This document shows positions 14,401 to 26,460 of a stretch of DNA of 64,000 nucleotides, piece by piece. A program made the translations under genes and the position numbers. The notes below the pieces were generated by a model. It made no database searches, was not told where the DNA came from, and saw only the letters and a list, made by a program, of their open reading frames with translations. The DNA comes from Parapristionchus giblindavisi (Eukaryota; Nematoda; Chromadorea; Rhabditida; Diplogasteridae). Location of the stretch: contig CALSFV010000133.1 of assembly GCA_943737045.1 (NCBI GenBank), positions 1 to 64,000 on the forward strand. The letters run 5' to 3'. Position 1 is the first letter of the stretch, and each line of letters starts with the position of its first letter.

Positions 14401-16330
14401 ATTATTCTCATTTCATCTTTCCTTTTTTTCTCACTCATCATATTCATAGGGGTAACGGGGATTTGAGTAATCTATTTGATATATTTCCTTCGAGTATTCA
14501 AAAATAATTATCGTTAAAACCATTTCTCAATTCTTAATACCACTCAGCCTTCACTACTCCACAAGATATATATTGAAATCAAAGCATGGCCATGTATTTT
14601 ATCTACATCATTACTATTCTAAACATATATTATTCTCATTTAATCTTTCCTTTTTTTCTCTCTCATCATATTCATAGGGGTAACGGGGATTTGAGTAATC
14701 TATTTGATATATTTCCTTCGAATATTCAAAAATAATTATCGTTAAAACCATTTCTTAATTCTTAATACCACTCAGCCTTCACTACTCCACAAGATATATA
14801 TTGAAATCAAAGCATGGTCATGTATTTTATCTACATCATTACTATTCTAAACATATATTATTCTCATTTCATCTTTCCTTTTTTCTCTCTTATCATATTC
14901 ATAGGGGTAACGGGGATTTGAGTAATCTATTTGATATATTTCCTTGAGTAGTCAAAAGTAACTATCGTTAAAACCATTTCTTAATTCTTAATACCACTCA
15001 GCCTTCACTACTCCACAAGATATATATTGAAATCAAAGCATGGCCATGTATTTAATCTACATCATTACTATTCTAAACATATATTATTCTAATTTCATCT
15101 TTCCTTTTTTCTCTCTCATCATATTCATAGGGGTAACGGGGATTTGAGTAATCTATTTGATATATTTCCTTCGAATATTCAAAAATAATTATCGTTAAAA
15201 CCATTTCTTAATTCTTAATACCACTCAGCCTTCACTACTCCACAAGATATATATTGAAATCAAAGCATGGCCATGTATTTTATCTACATCATTACTATTC
15301 TAAACATATATTATTCTAATTTCATCTTTCCTTTTTTCTCTCTTATCATATTCATAGGGGTAACGGGGATTTGAGTAATCTATTTGATATATTTCCTTGA
15401 GTAGTCAAAAGTAACTATCGTTAAAACCATTTCTTAATTCTTAATACCACTCAGCCTTCACTACTCCACAAGATATATATTGAAATCAAAGCATGGCCAT
15501 GTATTTTATCTACATCATTACTATTCTAAACATATATTATTCTAATTTCATCTTTCCTTTTTTCTCTCTCATCATATTCATAGGGGTAACGGGGATTTGA
15601 GTAATCTATTTGATATATTTCCTTCGAATATTCAAAAATAATTATCGTTAAAACCATTTCTTAATTCTTAATACCACTCAGCCTTCACTACTCCACAAGA
15701 TATATATTGAAATCAAAGCATGGCCATGTATTTTATCTACATCATTACTATTCTAAACATATATTATTCTCATTTAATCTTTCCTTTTTTCTCTCTCATC
15801 ATATTCATAGGGGTAACGGGGATTTGAGTAATCTATTTGATATATTTCCTTCGAATATTCAAAAATAATTATCGTTAAAACCATTTCTTAATTCTTAATA
15901 CCACTCAGCCTTCACTACTCCACAAGATATATATTGAAATCAAAGCATGGCCATGTATTTTATCTACATCATTACTATTCTAAACATATATTATTCTCAT
16001 TTCATCTTTCTTTTTTTTTCTCTCTCATCATATTCATAGGGGTAACGGGGATTTGAGTAATCTATTTGATATATTTCCTTCGAGTATTCAAAAATAATTA
16101 TCGTTAAAACTATTTCTTAATTCTTAATACCACTCAGCCTTCACTACTCCACAAGATATATATTGAAATCAAAGCATGGCCATGCATTTTATCTACATCA
16201 TTACTATTCTAAACATATATTATTCTCATTTAATCTTTCCTTTTTTCTCTATCATCATATTCATAGGGGTAACGGGGATTTGAGTAATCTATTTGATATA
16301 TTTCCTTCGAATATTCAAAAATAATTATCG

Positions 16331-16334
16331 TTAA
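16331..16334. other. TTAA target-site copy, left
   Basis: The monomer normally reads CGTTAAAACC here (TTAA at monomer 180-183). The element begins directly after this TTAA, and a second TTAA follows its right end. Together they form a 4 bp target-site duplication. Confidence 0.8.
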
Positions 16335-16352
16335 AGGTGGAGATCCGCGAAT
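16335..16352 (+). repeat. Left terminal inverted repeat of the TTAA element
   Basis: Reads AGGTGGAGATCCGCGAAT. It pairs with 16657-16674 over 18 bp with three mismatches, at bases 8-10 of the repeat. Confidence 0.85.
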
Positions 16353-16433
16353 GATCATGGAAATTTCCTACATCTCGCTTATGCAAGGGTGTAGTGATAT
16401 GCAAGAAGATAGAGACACCACTTATCGTTCCCT

Positions 16434-16444
16434 TAGCGTAGTGG
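16434..16444 (+). promoter_or_regulatory. RNA polymerase III A box (candidate)
   Basis: TAGCGTAGTGG fits the TRGCNNAGYNGG type of internal promoter over most positions. It lies 43 bp upstream of the start of the B box, a normal spacing for tRNA-type genes. Confidence 0.55.
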
Positions 16445-16476
16445 TAAAACTTCTGACTAGAAAGCGCATGGTCGCG

Positions 16477-16487
16477 GGTTCGAATCC
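16477..16487 (+). promoter_or_regulatory. RNA polymerase III B box
   Basis: GGTTCGAATCC is an exact match to the B-box consensus GGTTCGANNCC, the TFIIIC binding site of tRNA-type promoters. No equivalent occurs in the satellite consensus. Confidence 0.7.
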
Positions 16488-16505
16488 TATTGCCGAACTT
16501 TCCTA

Positions 16506-16509
16506 TTTT
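16506..16509 (+). terminator. Minimal pol III terminator (TTTT)
   Basis: A run of four T follows the tRNA-like segment by 7 bp. Four T on the non-template strand is enough to stop RNA polymerase III in many eukaryotes. This is suggestive only, because T runs are common here. Confidence 0.35.
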
Positions 16510-16656
16510 CAAAAAGCGCGCCTTTCCCTGCACGGGGCCTGATGGTTCATTCATGTTTCTAGCGATCAATAAGCTGAATCATCATAAAATAAATAGTGTA
16601 CGGTGTGTAGAATAACTTTTGCTATGATTCTGTCTGCATAGTTTGTTCACGAAAAT

Positions 16657-16674
16657 ATTCGCGGGAGTCCACCT
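16657..16674 (-). repeat. Right terminal inverted repeat of the TTAA element
   Basis: Reads ATTCGCGGGAGTCCACCT on the plus strand, the imperfect complement of 16335-16352. The distal 7 bp and the inner CCGCGAAT block match fully. Confidence 0.85.
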
Positions 16675-16678
16675 TTAA
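16675..16678. other. TTAA target-site copy, right
   Basis: TTAA immediately after the right inverted repeat, followed by AACCATTTC as in an uninterrupted monomer. Confidence 0.8.
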
Positions 16679-18299
16679 AACCATTTCTTAATTCTTAATA
16701 CCACTCAGCCTTCACTACTCCACAAGATATATATTGAAATCAAAGCATGGCCATGTATTTTATCTACATCATTACTATTCTAAACATATATTATTCTCAT
16801 TTAATCTTTCCTTTTTTCTCTCTCATCATATTCATAGGGGTAACGGGGATTTGAGTAATCTATTTGATATATTTCCTTGAGTAGTCAAAAGTAACTATCG
16901 TTAAAACCATTTCTTAATTCTTAATACCACTCAGCCTTCACTACTCCACAAGATATATATTGAAATCAAAGCATGGCCATGTATTTTATCTACATCATTA
17001 CTATTCTAAACATATATTATTCTCATTTCATCTTTCCTTTTTTCTCTCTCATCATATTCATAGGGGTAACGGGGATTTGAGTAATCTATTTGATATATTT
17101 CCTTCGAATATTCAAAAAATAATTATCGTTAAAACAATTTCTTAATTCTTAATACCACTCAGCCTTCACTACTCCACAAGATATATATTGAAATCAAAGC
17201 ATGGCCATGTATTTTATCTACATCATTAATATTCTAAACATATATTATTCTCATTTCATCTTTCCTTTTTTCTCTCTCATCATATTCATAGGGGTAACGG
17301 GGATTTGAGTAATCTATTTGATATATTTCCTTCGAATATTCAAAAAATAATTTTCGTTAAAACAATTTCTTAATTCTTAATACCACTCAGCCTTCACTAC
17401 TCCACAAGATATATATTGAAATCAAAGCATGGCCATGTATTTTATCTACATCATTAATATTCTAAACATATATTATTCTCATTTCATCTTTCCTTTTTTT
17501 CTCTCTCATCATATTTATAGGGGTGACGGGGATTTGAGTAATCTATTTGATATATTTCCTTCGAGTATTCAAAAATAATTATCGTTAAAACCATTTCTTA
17601 ATTCTTAATACCACTCAGACTTCACTACTCCACAAGATATATATTGAAATCAAAGCATGGCCATGTATTTTATCTACATCATTACTATTCTAAACATATA
17701 TTATTCTCATTTCATCTTTCCTTTTTTCTCTCTCATCATATTCATAGGGGTAACGGGGATTTGAGTAATCTATTTGATATATTTCCTTCGAATATTCAAA
17801 AATAATTATCGTTAAAACCATTTCTTAATTCTTAATACCACTCAGCCTTCACTACTCCACAAGATATATATTGAAATCAAAGCATGGCCATGTATTTTAT
17901 CTACATCATTACAATTCTAAACATATATTATTCTCATTTCATCTTTCCTTTTTTTCTCTCTCATCATATTCATAGGGGTAACGGGGATTTGAGTAATCTA
18001 TTTGATATATTTCCTTCGAGTATTCAAAAAAAAATTATCGTTAAAACCATTTCTTAATTCTTAATACCACTCAGCCTTCACTACTCCACAAGATATATAT
18101 TGAAATCAAAGCATGGCCATGTATTTTATCTACATCATTACTATTCTAAACATATATTATTCTCATTTAATCTTTCCTTTTTTCTCTCTCATCATATTCA
18201 TAGGGGTAACGGGGATTTGAGTAATCTACTTGATATATTTCCTTCGAGTATTCAAAAATAATTATCGTTAAAACCATTTCTTAATTCTTAATACCACTC

Positions 18300-21021
18300 A
18301 GCCTTCACTACTCCACAAGATATATATTGAAATCAAAGCATGGCCATGTATTTTATCTACATCATTACTATTCTAAACATATATTATTCTCATTTAATCT
18401 TTCCTTTTTTCTCTCTCATCATATTCATAGGGGTAACGGGGATTTGAGTAATCTATTTGATATATTTTCTTGAGTAGCCAAAAGTAACTATCGTTAAAGC
18501 CATTTCTTAATTCTTAATACCACTCAGCCTTCACTACTCCACAAGATATATATTGAAATCAAAGCATGGCCATGTATTTTATCTACATCATTACTATTCT
18601 AAACATATATTATTCTCATTTCATCTTTCCTTTTTTCTCTCTCATCATATTCATAGGGGTAACGGGGATTTGAGTAATCTATTTGATATATTTCCTTCGA
18701 ATATTCAAAAATAATTATCGTTAAAACCATTTCTTAATTCTTAATACCACTCAGCCTTCACTACTCCACAAGATATATATTGAAATCAAAGCATGGCCAT
18801 GTATTTTATCTACATCATTACTATTCTAAACATATATTATTCTCATTTCATCTTTCCTTTTTTTCTCTCTCATCATATTCATAGGGGTAACGGGGATTTG
18901 AGTAATCTATTTGATATATTTCCTTCGAGTATTCAAAAATAATTATCGATAAAACCATTTCTTAATTCTTAATACCACTCAGCCTTCACTACTCCACAAG
19001 ATATATATTGAAATCAAAGCATGGCCATGTATTTTATCTACATCATTACTATTATAAACATATATTATTCTCATTTAATCTTTCCTTTTTTCTCTCTCAT
19101 CATATTCATAGGGGTAACGGGGATTTGAGTAATCTATTTGATATATTATCTTGAGTAGTCAAAAGTAACTATCGTTAAAACCATTTCTTAATTCTTAATA
19201 CCACTCAGCCTTCACTACTCCACAAGATATATATTGAAATCAAAGCATGGCCATGTATTTTATCTACATCATTACTATTCTAAACATATATTATTCTCAT
19301 TTCATCTTTCCTTTTTTCTCTCTCATCATATTCATAGGGGTAACGGGGATTTGAGTAATCTATTTGATATATTTCCTTCGAGTATTCAAAAATAATTATC
19401 GTTAAAACCATTTCTTAATTCTTAATACCACTCAGCCTTCACTACTCCACAAGATATATATTGAAATCAAAGCATGGCCATGTATTTTATCTACATCATT
19501 ACTATTCTAAACACATATTATTCTCATTTCATCTTTCCTTTTTTCTCTCTCATCATATTCATAGGGGTAACGGGGATTTGAGTAATCTATTTGATATATT
19601 TCCTTCGAGTATTCAAAAATAATTATCGTTAAAACCATTTCTTAATTCTTAATACCACTCAGCCTTCACTACTCCACAAGATATATATTGAAATCAAAGC
19701 ATGGCCATGTATTTTATCTACATCATTACTATTCTAAACATATATTATTCTCATTTAATCTTTCCTTTTTTCTCTCTCATCATATTCATAGGGGTAACGG
19801 GGATTTGAGTAATCTATTTGATATATTTTCTTGAGTAGCCAAAAGTAACTATCGTTAAAGCCATTTCTTAATTCTTAATACCACTCAGCCTTCACTACTC
19901 CACAAGATATATATTGAAATCAAAGCATGGCCATGTATTTTATCTACATCATTACTATTCTAAACATATATTATTCTCATTTCATCTTTCCTTTTTTCTC
20001 TCTCATCATATTCATAGGGGTAACGGGGATTTGAGTAATCTATTTGATATATTTCCTTCGAATATTCAAAAATAATTATCGTTAAAACCATTTCTTAATT
20101 CTTAATACCACTCAGCCTTCACTACTCCACAAGATATATATTGAAATCAAAGCATGGCCATGTATTTTATCTACATCATTACTATTCTAAACATATATTA
20201 TTCTCATTTCATCTTTCCTTTTTTTCTCTCTCATCATATTCATAGGGGTAACGGGGATTTGAGTAATCTATTTGATATATTTCCTTCGAGTATTCAAAAA
20301 TAATTATCGATAAAACCATTTCTTAATTCTTAATACCACTCAGCCTTCACTACTCCACAAGATATATATTGAAATCAAAGCATGGCCATGTATTTTATCT
20401 ACATCATTACTATTATAAACATATATTATTCTCATTTAATCTTTCCTTTTTTCTCTCTCATCATATTCATAGGGGTAACGGGGATTTGAGTAATCTATTT
20501 GATATATTATCTTGAGTAGTCAAAAGTAACTATCGTTAAAACCATTTCTTAATTCTTAATACCACTCAGCCTTCACTACTCCACAAGATATATATTGAAA
20601 TCAAAGCATGGCCATGTATTTTATCTACATCATTACTATTCTAAACATATATTATTCTCATTTCATCTTTCCTTTTTTCTCTCTCATCATATTCATAGGG
20701 GTAACGGGGATTTGAGTAATCTATTTGATATATTTCCTTCGAGTATTCAAAAATAATTATCGTTAAAACCATTTCTTAATTCTTAATACCACTCAGCCTT
20801 CACTACTCCACAAGATATATATTGAAATCAAAGCATGGCCATGTATTTTATCTACATCATTACTATTCTAAACACATATTATTCTCATTTCATCTTTCCT
20901 TTTTTCTCTCTCATCATATTCATAGGGGTAACGGGGATTTGAGTAATCTATTTGATATATTTCCTTCGAGTATTCAAAAATAATTTTCGTTAAAACCATT
21001 TCTTAATTCTTAATACCACTC
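18300..21021 (+). repeat. 6-monomer tandem repeat (1,361 bp, two copies)
   Basis: Markers repeat 1,361 bp apart: TATATTTTCTTGAGTAGCC at 18461 and 19822, ATTATAAAC at 19051 and 20412, and AACACATATT at about 19510 and 20871. The second copy diverges at about 20,984 (TTTTCG for TTATCG). Approximate copies are 18300-19660 and 19661-21021. Confidence 0.8.
19223..19449 (+). repeat. Example class A monomer (227 bp, matches the consensus)
   Basis: This copy equals the consensus I derive for the array and can serve as the reference. Landmarks in order are the CATGGCCATG palindrome (24-33), a 20 bp pure pyrimidine run (83-102), GGGGTAACGGGG (115-126), class A block CGAGTATTCAAAAATAAT within 154-178, TTAA (180-183) and CCACTCAGCC near the end. 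GC is 66 of 227 bases, with three CpG sites. Confidence 0.95.
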
Positions 21022-21265
21022 AGCCTTCACTACTCCACAAGATATATATTGAAATCAAAGCATGGCCATGTATTTTATCTACATCATTACTATTATAAAC
21101 ATATATTATTCTCATTTAATCTTTCCTTTTTTCTCTCTCATCATATTCATAGGGGTAACGGGGATTTGAGTAATCTATTTGATATATTTTCTTGAGTAGT
21201 CAAAAGTAACTATCGTTAAAACCATTTCTTAATTCTTAATACCACTCAGCCTTCACTACTCCACA

Positions 21266-21492
21266 AGATATATATTGAAATCAAAGCATGGCCATGTATT
21301 TTATCTACATCATTACTATTCTAAACATATATTATTCTCATTTAATCTTTCCTTTTTTCTCTCTCATCATATTCATAGGGGTAACGGGGATTTGAGTAAT
21401 CTACTTGATATATTTCCTTCGAGTAGTCAAAAGTAACTATCGTTAAAACCATTTCTTAATTCGTAATACCACTCAGCCTTCACTACTCCACA
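21266..21492 (+). repeat. Hybrid class A/B monomer
   Basis: At 21418-21442 the class A left edge (CTTCG) is joined to the class B remainder (AGTAGTCAAAAGTAAC). This copy also has TTCGTAATACC. It looks like a crossover or conversion junction between the two classes within a few bases. Confidence 0.7.
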
Positions 21493-22479
21493 AGATATAT
21501 ATTGAAATCAAAGCATGGCCATGTATTTTATCTACATCATTACTATTCTAAACATATATTATTCTCATTTCATCTTTCCTTTTTTCTCTCTCATCATATT
21601 CATAGGGGTAACGGGGATTTGAGTAATCTATTTGATATATTTCCTTCGAGTATTCAAAAATAATTATCGTTAAAACCATTTCTTAATTCTTAATACCACT
21701 CAGCCTTCACTACTCCACAAGATATATATTGAAATCAAAGCATGGCCATGTATTTTATCTACATCATTACTATTCTAAACACATATTATTCTCATTTCAT
21801 CTTTCCTTTTTTCTCTCTCATCATATTCATAGGGGTAACGGGGATTTGAGTAATCTATTTGATATATTTCCTTCGAGTATTCAAAAATAATTATCGTTAA
21901 AACCATTTCTTAATTCTTAATACCACTCAGCCTTCACTACTCCACAAGATATATATTGAAATCAAAGCATGGCCATGTATTTTATCTACATCATTACTAT
22001 TATAAACATATATTATTCTCATTTAATCTTTCCTTTTTTCTCTCTCATCATATTCATAGGGGTAACGGGGATTTGAGTAATCTATTTGATATATTTTCTT
22101 GAGTAGTCAAAAGTAACTATCGTTAAAACCATTTCTTAATTCTTAATACCACTCAGCCTTCACTACTCCACAAGATATATATTGAAATCAAAGCATGGCC
22201 ATGTATTTTATCTACATCATTACTATTCTAAACATATATTATTCTCATTTAATCTTTCCTTTTTTCTCTCTCATCATATTCATAGGGGTAACGGGGATTT
22301 GAGTAATCTACTTGATATATTTCCTTCGAGTATTCAAAAATAATTATCGTTAAAACCATTTCTTAATTCTTAATACCACTCAGCCTTCACTACTCCACAA
22401 GATATATATTGAAATCAAAGCATGGCCATGTATTTTATCTACATCATTACTATTCTAAACATATATTATTCTCATTTAA

Positions 22480-25341
22480 TCTTTCCTTTTTCCTCTCTCA
22501 TCATATTCATAGGGGTAACGGGGATTTGAGTAATCTATTTGATATATTTTCTTGAGTAGCCAAAAGTAACTATCGTTAAAACCATTTCTTAATTCTTAAT
22601 ACCACTCAGCCTTCACTACTCCACAAGATATATATTGAAATCAAAGCATGGCCATGTATTTTATCTACATCATTACTATTCTAAACATATATTATTCTCA
22701 TTTAATCTTTCCTTTTTTCTCTCTCATCATATTCATAGGGGTAACGGGGATTTGAGTAATCTACTTGATATATTTCCTTCGAGTATTCAAAAATAATTAT
22801 CGTTAAAACCATTTCTTAATTCTTAATACCACTCAGCCTTCACTACTCCACAAGATATATATTGAAATCAAAGCATGGCCATGTATTTTATCTACATCAT
22901 TACTATTCTAAACATATATTATTCTCATTTAATCTTTCCTTTTTTCTCTCTCATCATATTCATAGGGGTAACGGGGATTTGAGTAATCTATTTGATATAT
23001 TTTCTTGAGTAGCCAAAAGTAACTATCGTTAAAGCCATTTCTTAATTCTTAATACCACTCAGCCTTCACTACTCCACAAGATATATATTGAAATCAAAGC
23101 ATGGCCATGTATTTTATCTACATCATTACTATTCTAAACATATATTATTCTCATTTCATCTTTCCTTTTTTCTCTCTCATCATATTCATAGGGGTAACGG
23201 GGATTTGAGTAATCTATTTGATATATTTCCTTCGAATATTCAAAAATAATTTTCGTTAAAACCATTTCTTAATTCTTAATACCACTCAGCCTTCACTACT
23301 CCACAAGATATATATTGAAATCAAAGCATGGCCATGTATTTTATCTACATCATTAATATTCTAAACATATATTATTCTCATTTCATCTTTCCTTTTTTTC
23401 TCTCTCATCATATTCATAGGGGTAACGGGGATTTGAGTAATCTATTTGATATATTTCCTTCGAGTATTCAAAAAAAAATTATCGTTAAAACCATTTCTTA
23501 ATTCTTAATACCACTCAGCCTTCACTACTCCACAAGATATATATTGAAATCAAAGCATGGCCATGTATTTTATCTACATCATTACAATTCTAAACATATA
23601 TTATTCTCATTTCATCTTTCCTTTTTTTCTCTCTCTCATCATATTCATAGGGGTAACGGGGATTTGAGTAATCTATTTGATATATTTCCTTCGAGTATTC
23701 AAAAAAAAATTATCGTTAAAACCATTTCTTAATTCTTAATACCACTCAGCCTTCACTACTCCACAAGATATATATTGAAATCAAAGCATGGCCATGTATT
23801 TTATCTACATCATTACTATTCTAAACATATATTATTCTCATTTAATCTTTCCTTTTTTCTCTCTCATCATATTCATAGGGGTAACGGGGATTTGAGTAAT
23901 CTACTTGATATATTTCCTTCGAGTATTCAAAAATAATTATCGTTAAAACCATTTCTTAATTCTTAATACCACTCAGCCTTCACTACTCCACAAGATATAT
24001 ATTGAAATCAAAGCATGGCCATGTATTTTATCTACATCATTACTATTCTAAACATATATTATTCTCATTTCATCTTTCTTTTTTATCTCTCTCATCATAT
24101 TCATAGGGGTAACGGGGATTTGAGTAATCTATTTGATATATTTCCTTCGAGTATTCAAAAATAATTATCGTTAAAACTATTTCTTAATTCTTAATACCAC
24201 TCAGCCTTCACTACTCCACAAGATATATATTGAAATCAAAGCATGGCCATGTATTTTATCTACATCATTACTATTCTAAACATATATTATTCTCATTTAA
24301 TCTTTCCTTTTTCCTCTCTCATCATATTCATAGGGGTAACGGGGATTTGAGTAATCTATTTGATATATTTTCTTGAGTAGCCAAAAGTAACTATCGTTAA
24401 AACCATTTCTTAATTCTTAATACCACTCAGCCTTCACTACTCCACAAGATATATATTGAAATCAAAGCATGGCCATGTATTTTATCTACATCATTACTAT
24501 TCTAAACATATATTATTCTCATTTAATCTTTCCTTTTTTCTCTCTCATCATATTCATAGGGGTAACGGGGATTTGAGTAATCTACTTGATATATTTCCTT
24601 CGAGTATTCAAAAATAATTATCGTTAAAACCATTTCTTAATTCTTAATACCACTCAGCCTTCACTACTCCACAAGATATATATTGAAATCAAAGCATGGC
24701 CATGTATTTTATCTACATCATTACTATTCTAAACATATATTATTCTCATTTAATCTTTCCTTTTTTCTCTCTCATCATATTCATAGGGGTAACGGGGATT
24801 TGAGTAATCTATTTGATATATTTTCTTGAGTAGCCAAAAGTAACTATCGTTAAAGCCATTTCTTAATTCTTAATACCACTCAGCCTTCACTACTCCACAA
24901 GATATATATTGAAATCAAAGCATGGCCATGTATTTTATCTACATCATTACTATTCTAAACATATATTATTCTCATTTCATCTTTCCTTTTTTCTCTCTCA
25001 TCATATTCATAGGGGTAACGGGGATTTGAGTAATCTATTTGATATATTTCCTTCGAATATTCAAAAATAATTTTCGTTAAAACCATTTCTTAATTCTTAA
25101 TACCACTCAGCCTTCACTACTCCACAAGATATATATTGAAATCAAAGCATGGCCATGTATTTTATCTACATCATTAATATTCTAAACATATATTATTCTC
25201 ATTTCATCTTTCCTTTTTTTCTCTCTCATCATATTCATAGGGGTAACGGGGATTTGAGTAATCTATTTGATATATTTCCTTCGAGTATTCAAAAAAAAAT
25301 TATCGTTAAAACCATTTCTTAATTCTTAATACCACTCAGCC
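22480..25341 (+). repeat. 8-monomer duplication (offset 1,821 bp)
   Basis: The private variant TCCTCTCTC lies at 22491 and 24312, TATATTTTCTTGAGTAGCC with AAAGCC at 22996 and 24817, CATTAATATTC at about 23350 and 25171, and a long A run at about 23470 and 25291. The matching parts are about 22480-23520 and 24301-25341. A single TTTATCTCTC variant at about 24,081 lies between them. Confidence 0.75.
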
Positions 25342-26460
25342 TTCACTACTCCACAAGATATATATTGAAATCAAAGCATGGCCATGTATTTTATCTACAT
25401 CATTACTATTCTAAACATATATTATTCTCATTTCATCTTTCCTTTTTTCTCTCTCATCATATTCATAGGGGTAACGGGGATTTGAGTAATCTATTTGATA
25501 TATTTCCTTCGAATATTCAAAAATAATTATCGTTAAAACCATTTCTTAATTCTTAATACCACTCAGCCTTCACTACTCCACAAGATATATATTGAAATCA
25601 AAGCATGGCCATGTATTTTATCTACATCATTACTATTCTAAACATATATTATTCTCATTTCATCTTTCCTTTTTTCTCTCTCATCATATTCATAGGGGTA
25701 ACGGGGATTTGAGTAATCTATTTGATATATTTCCTTCGAATATTCAAAAATAATTTTCGTTAAAACCATTTCTTAATTCTTAATACCACTCAGCCTTCAC
25801 TACTCCACAAGATATATATTGAAATCAAAGCATGGCCATGTATTTTATCTACATCATTAATATTCTAAACATATATTATTCTCATTTCATCTTTCCTTTT
25901 TTTCTCTCTCATCATATTCATAGGGGTAACGGGGATTTGAGTAATCTATTTGATATATTTCCTTCGAGTATTCAAAAAAAAATTATCGTTAAAACCATTT
26001 CTTAATTCTTAATACCACTCAGCCTTCACTACTCCACAAGATATATATTGAAATCAAAGCATGGCCATGTATTTTATCTACATCATTACAATTCTAAACA
26101 TATATTATTCTCATTTCATCTTTCCTTTTTTTCTCTCTCTCATCATATTCATAGGGGTAACGGGGATTTGAGTAATCTATTTGATATATTTCCTTCGAGT
26201 ATTCAAAAAAAAATTATCGTTAAAACCATTTCTTAATTCTTAATACCACTCAGCCTTCACTACTCCACAAGATATATATTGAAATCAAAGCATGGCCATG
26301 TATTTTATCTACATCATTACTATTCTAAACATATATTATTCTCATTTAATCTTTCCTTTTTTCTCTCTCATCATATTCATAGGGGTAACGGGGATTTGAG
26401 TAATCTACTTGATATATTTCCTTCGAGTATTCAAAAATAATTATCGTTAAAACCATTTCT
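23050..26460 (+). repeat. 11-monomer duplication (offset 2,504 bp)
   Basis: The ordered set CGAATATTC with TTTTCG, CATTAATATTC, long A run, CATTACAATTC and an extended CTCTCTCTC tract at about 23230-23730 recurs 2,504 bp later. The frame starting at 23544 returns at 26048. The matching parts are about 23050-23960 and 25550-26460. Confidence 0.75.

Larger units (their letters stand above)
1..16334 (+). repeat. Satellite array, zone I (227/226 bp monomer)
   Basis: Uninterrupted head-to-tail copies of one monomer, about 72 by length, starting at CAAGATAT positions 1, 228, 454 and so on. Steps are 227 bp for class A and 226 bp for class B. Copies differ from the consensus by only a few bases. 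Zone-specific variants are CAGTCTT in place of CAGCCTT, ATATTTATTG, AAACGTAT, the 4 bp longer CATATGTATATT, CCTTGTTTTC and TTCTCACTC. No gene, RNA gene or other element is visible on either strand in this stretch; the open frames near 1343 and 11362 are two copies of the same satellite-derived frame. Confidence 0.98.
16427..16498 (+). other. Degenerate tRNA-like segment (tRNA-derived, SINE-head-like)
   Basis: A 72 bp stretch laid out like a tRNA gene. It has an A-box-like TAGCGTAGTGG in the D-arm position and a full-consensus B box GGTTCGAATCC in the T-arm position. Its ends, GTTC and GAAC, can pair as the outer acceptor stem. The rest of the acceptor stem, the T stem beyond two G-C pairs, and the anticodon and D stems are poor, so a working tRNA is unlikely. 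It resembles the tRNA-derived head of a SINE or a decayed tRNA pseudogene captured inside the element. I cannot assign an anticodon with confidence: no placement gives both a T at position 33 and a good stem. Confidence 0.6.
16335..16674 (+). mobile_element. 340 bp non-autonomous TIR element with TTAA target duplication (piggyBac-like MITE candidate)
   Basis: A single insertion splits one satellite monomer. On removing the 340 bp and one TTAA, the normal CGTTAAAACC is restored. The ends are inverted repeats, AGGTGGAGATCCGCGAAT on the left and the complement AGGTGGACTCCCGCGAAT on the right, matching at 15 of 18 bases. GC is about 43% against 29% for the satellite, so it comes from elsewhere in the genome. 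There is no transposase; the open frames inside (16315-16569 minus, 16351-16542 plus) resemble nothing known. It carries a tRNA-like segment with A and B boxes at 16427-16498. A TTAA duplication is typical of piggyBac elements. However, the usual C-rich piggyBac terminus is absent, so the superfamily is an inference. Confidence 0.8.

Noticed and set aside
16427..16498. Functional tRNA gene
   Set aside because: The B box and outer acceptor pairs are present, but the inner acceptor, D, anticodon and most of the T stem do not pair well and no anticodon loop with T33 and a good stem can be placed. Kept as a degenerate tRNA-like segment only.
16315..16569. Overlapping 84- and 63-codon frames on both strands inside the 340 bp element
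   Set aside because: They overlap the tRNA-like segment and the inverted repeat, extend into the satellite on one side, and show no transposase or other domain.
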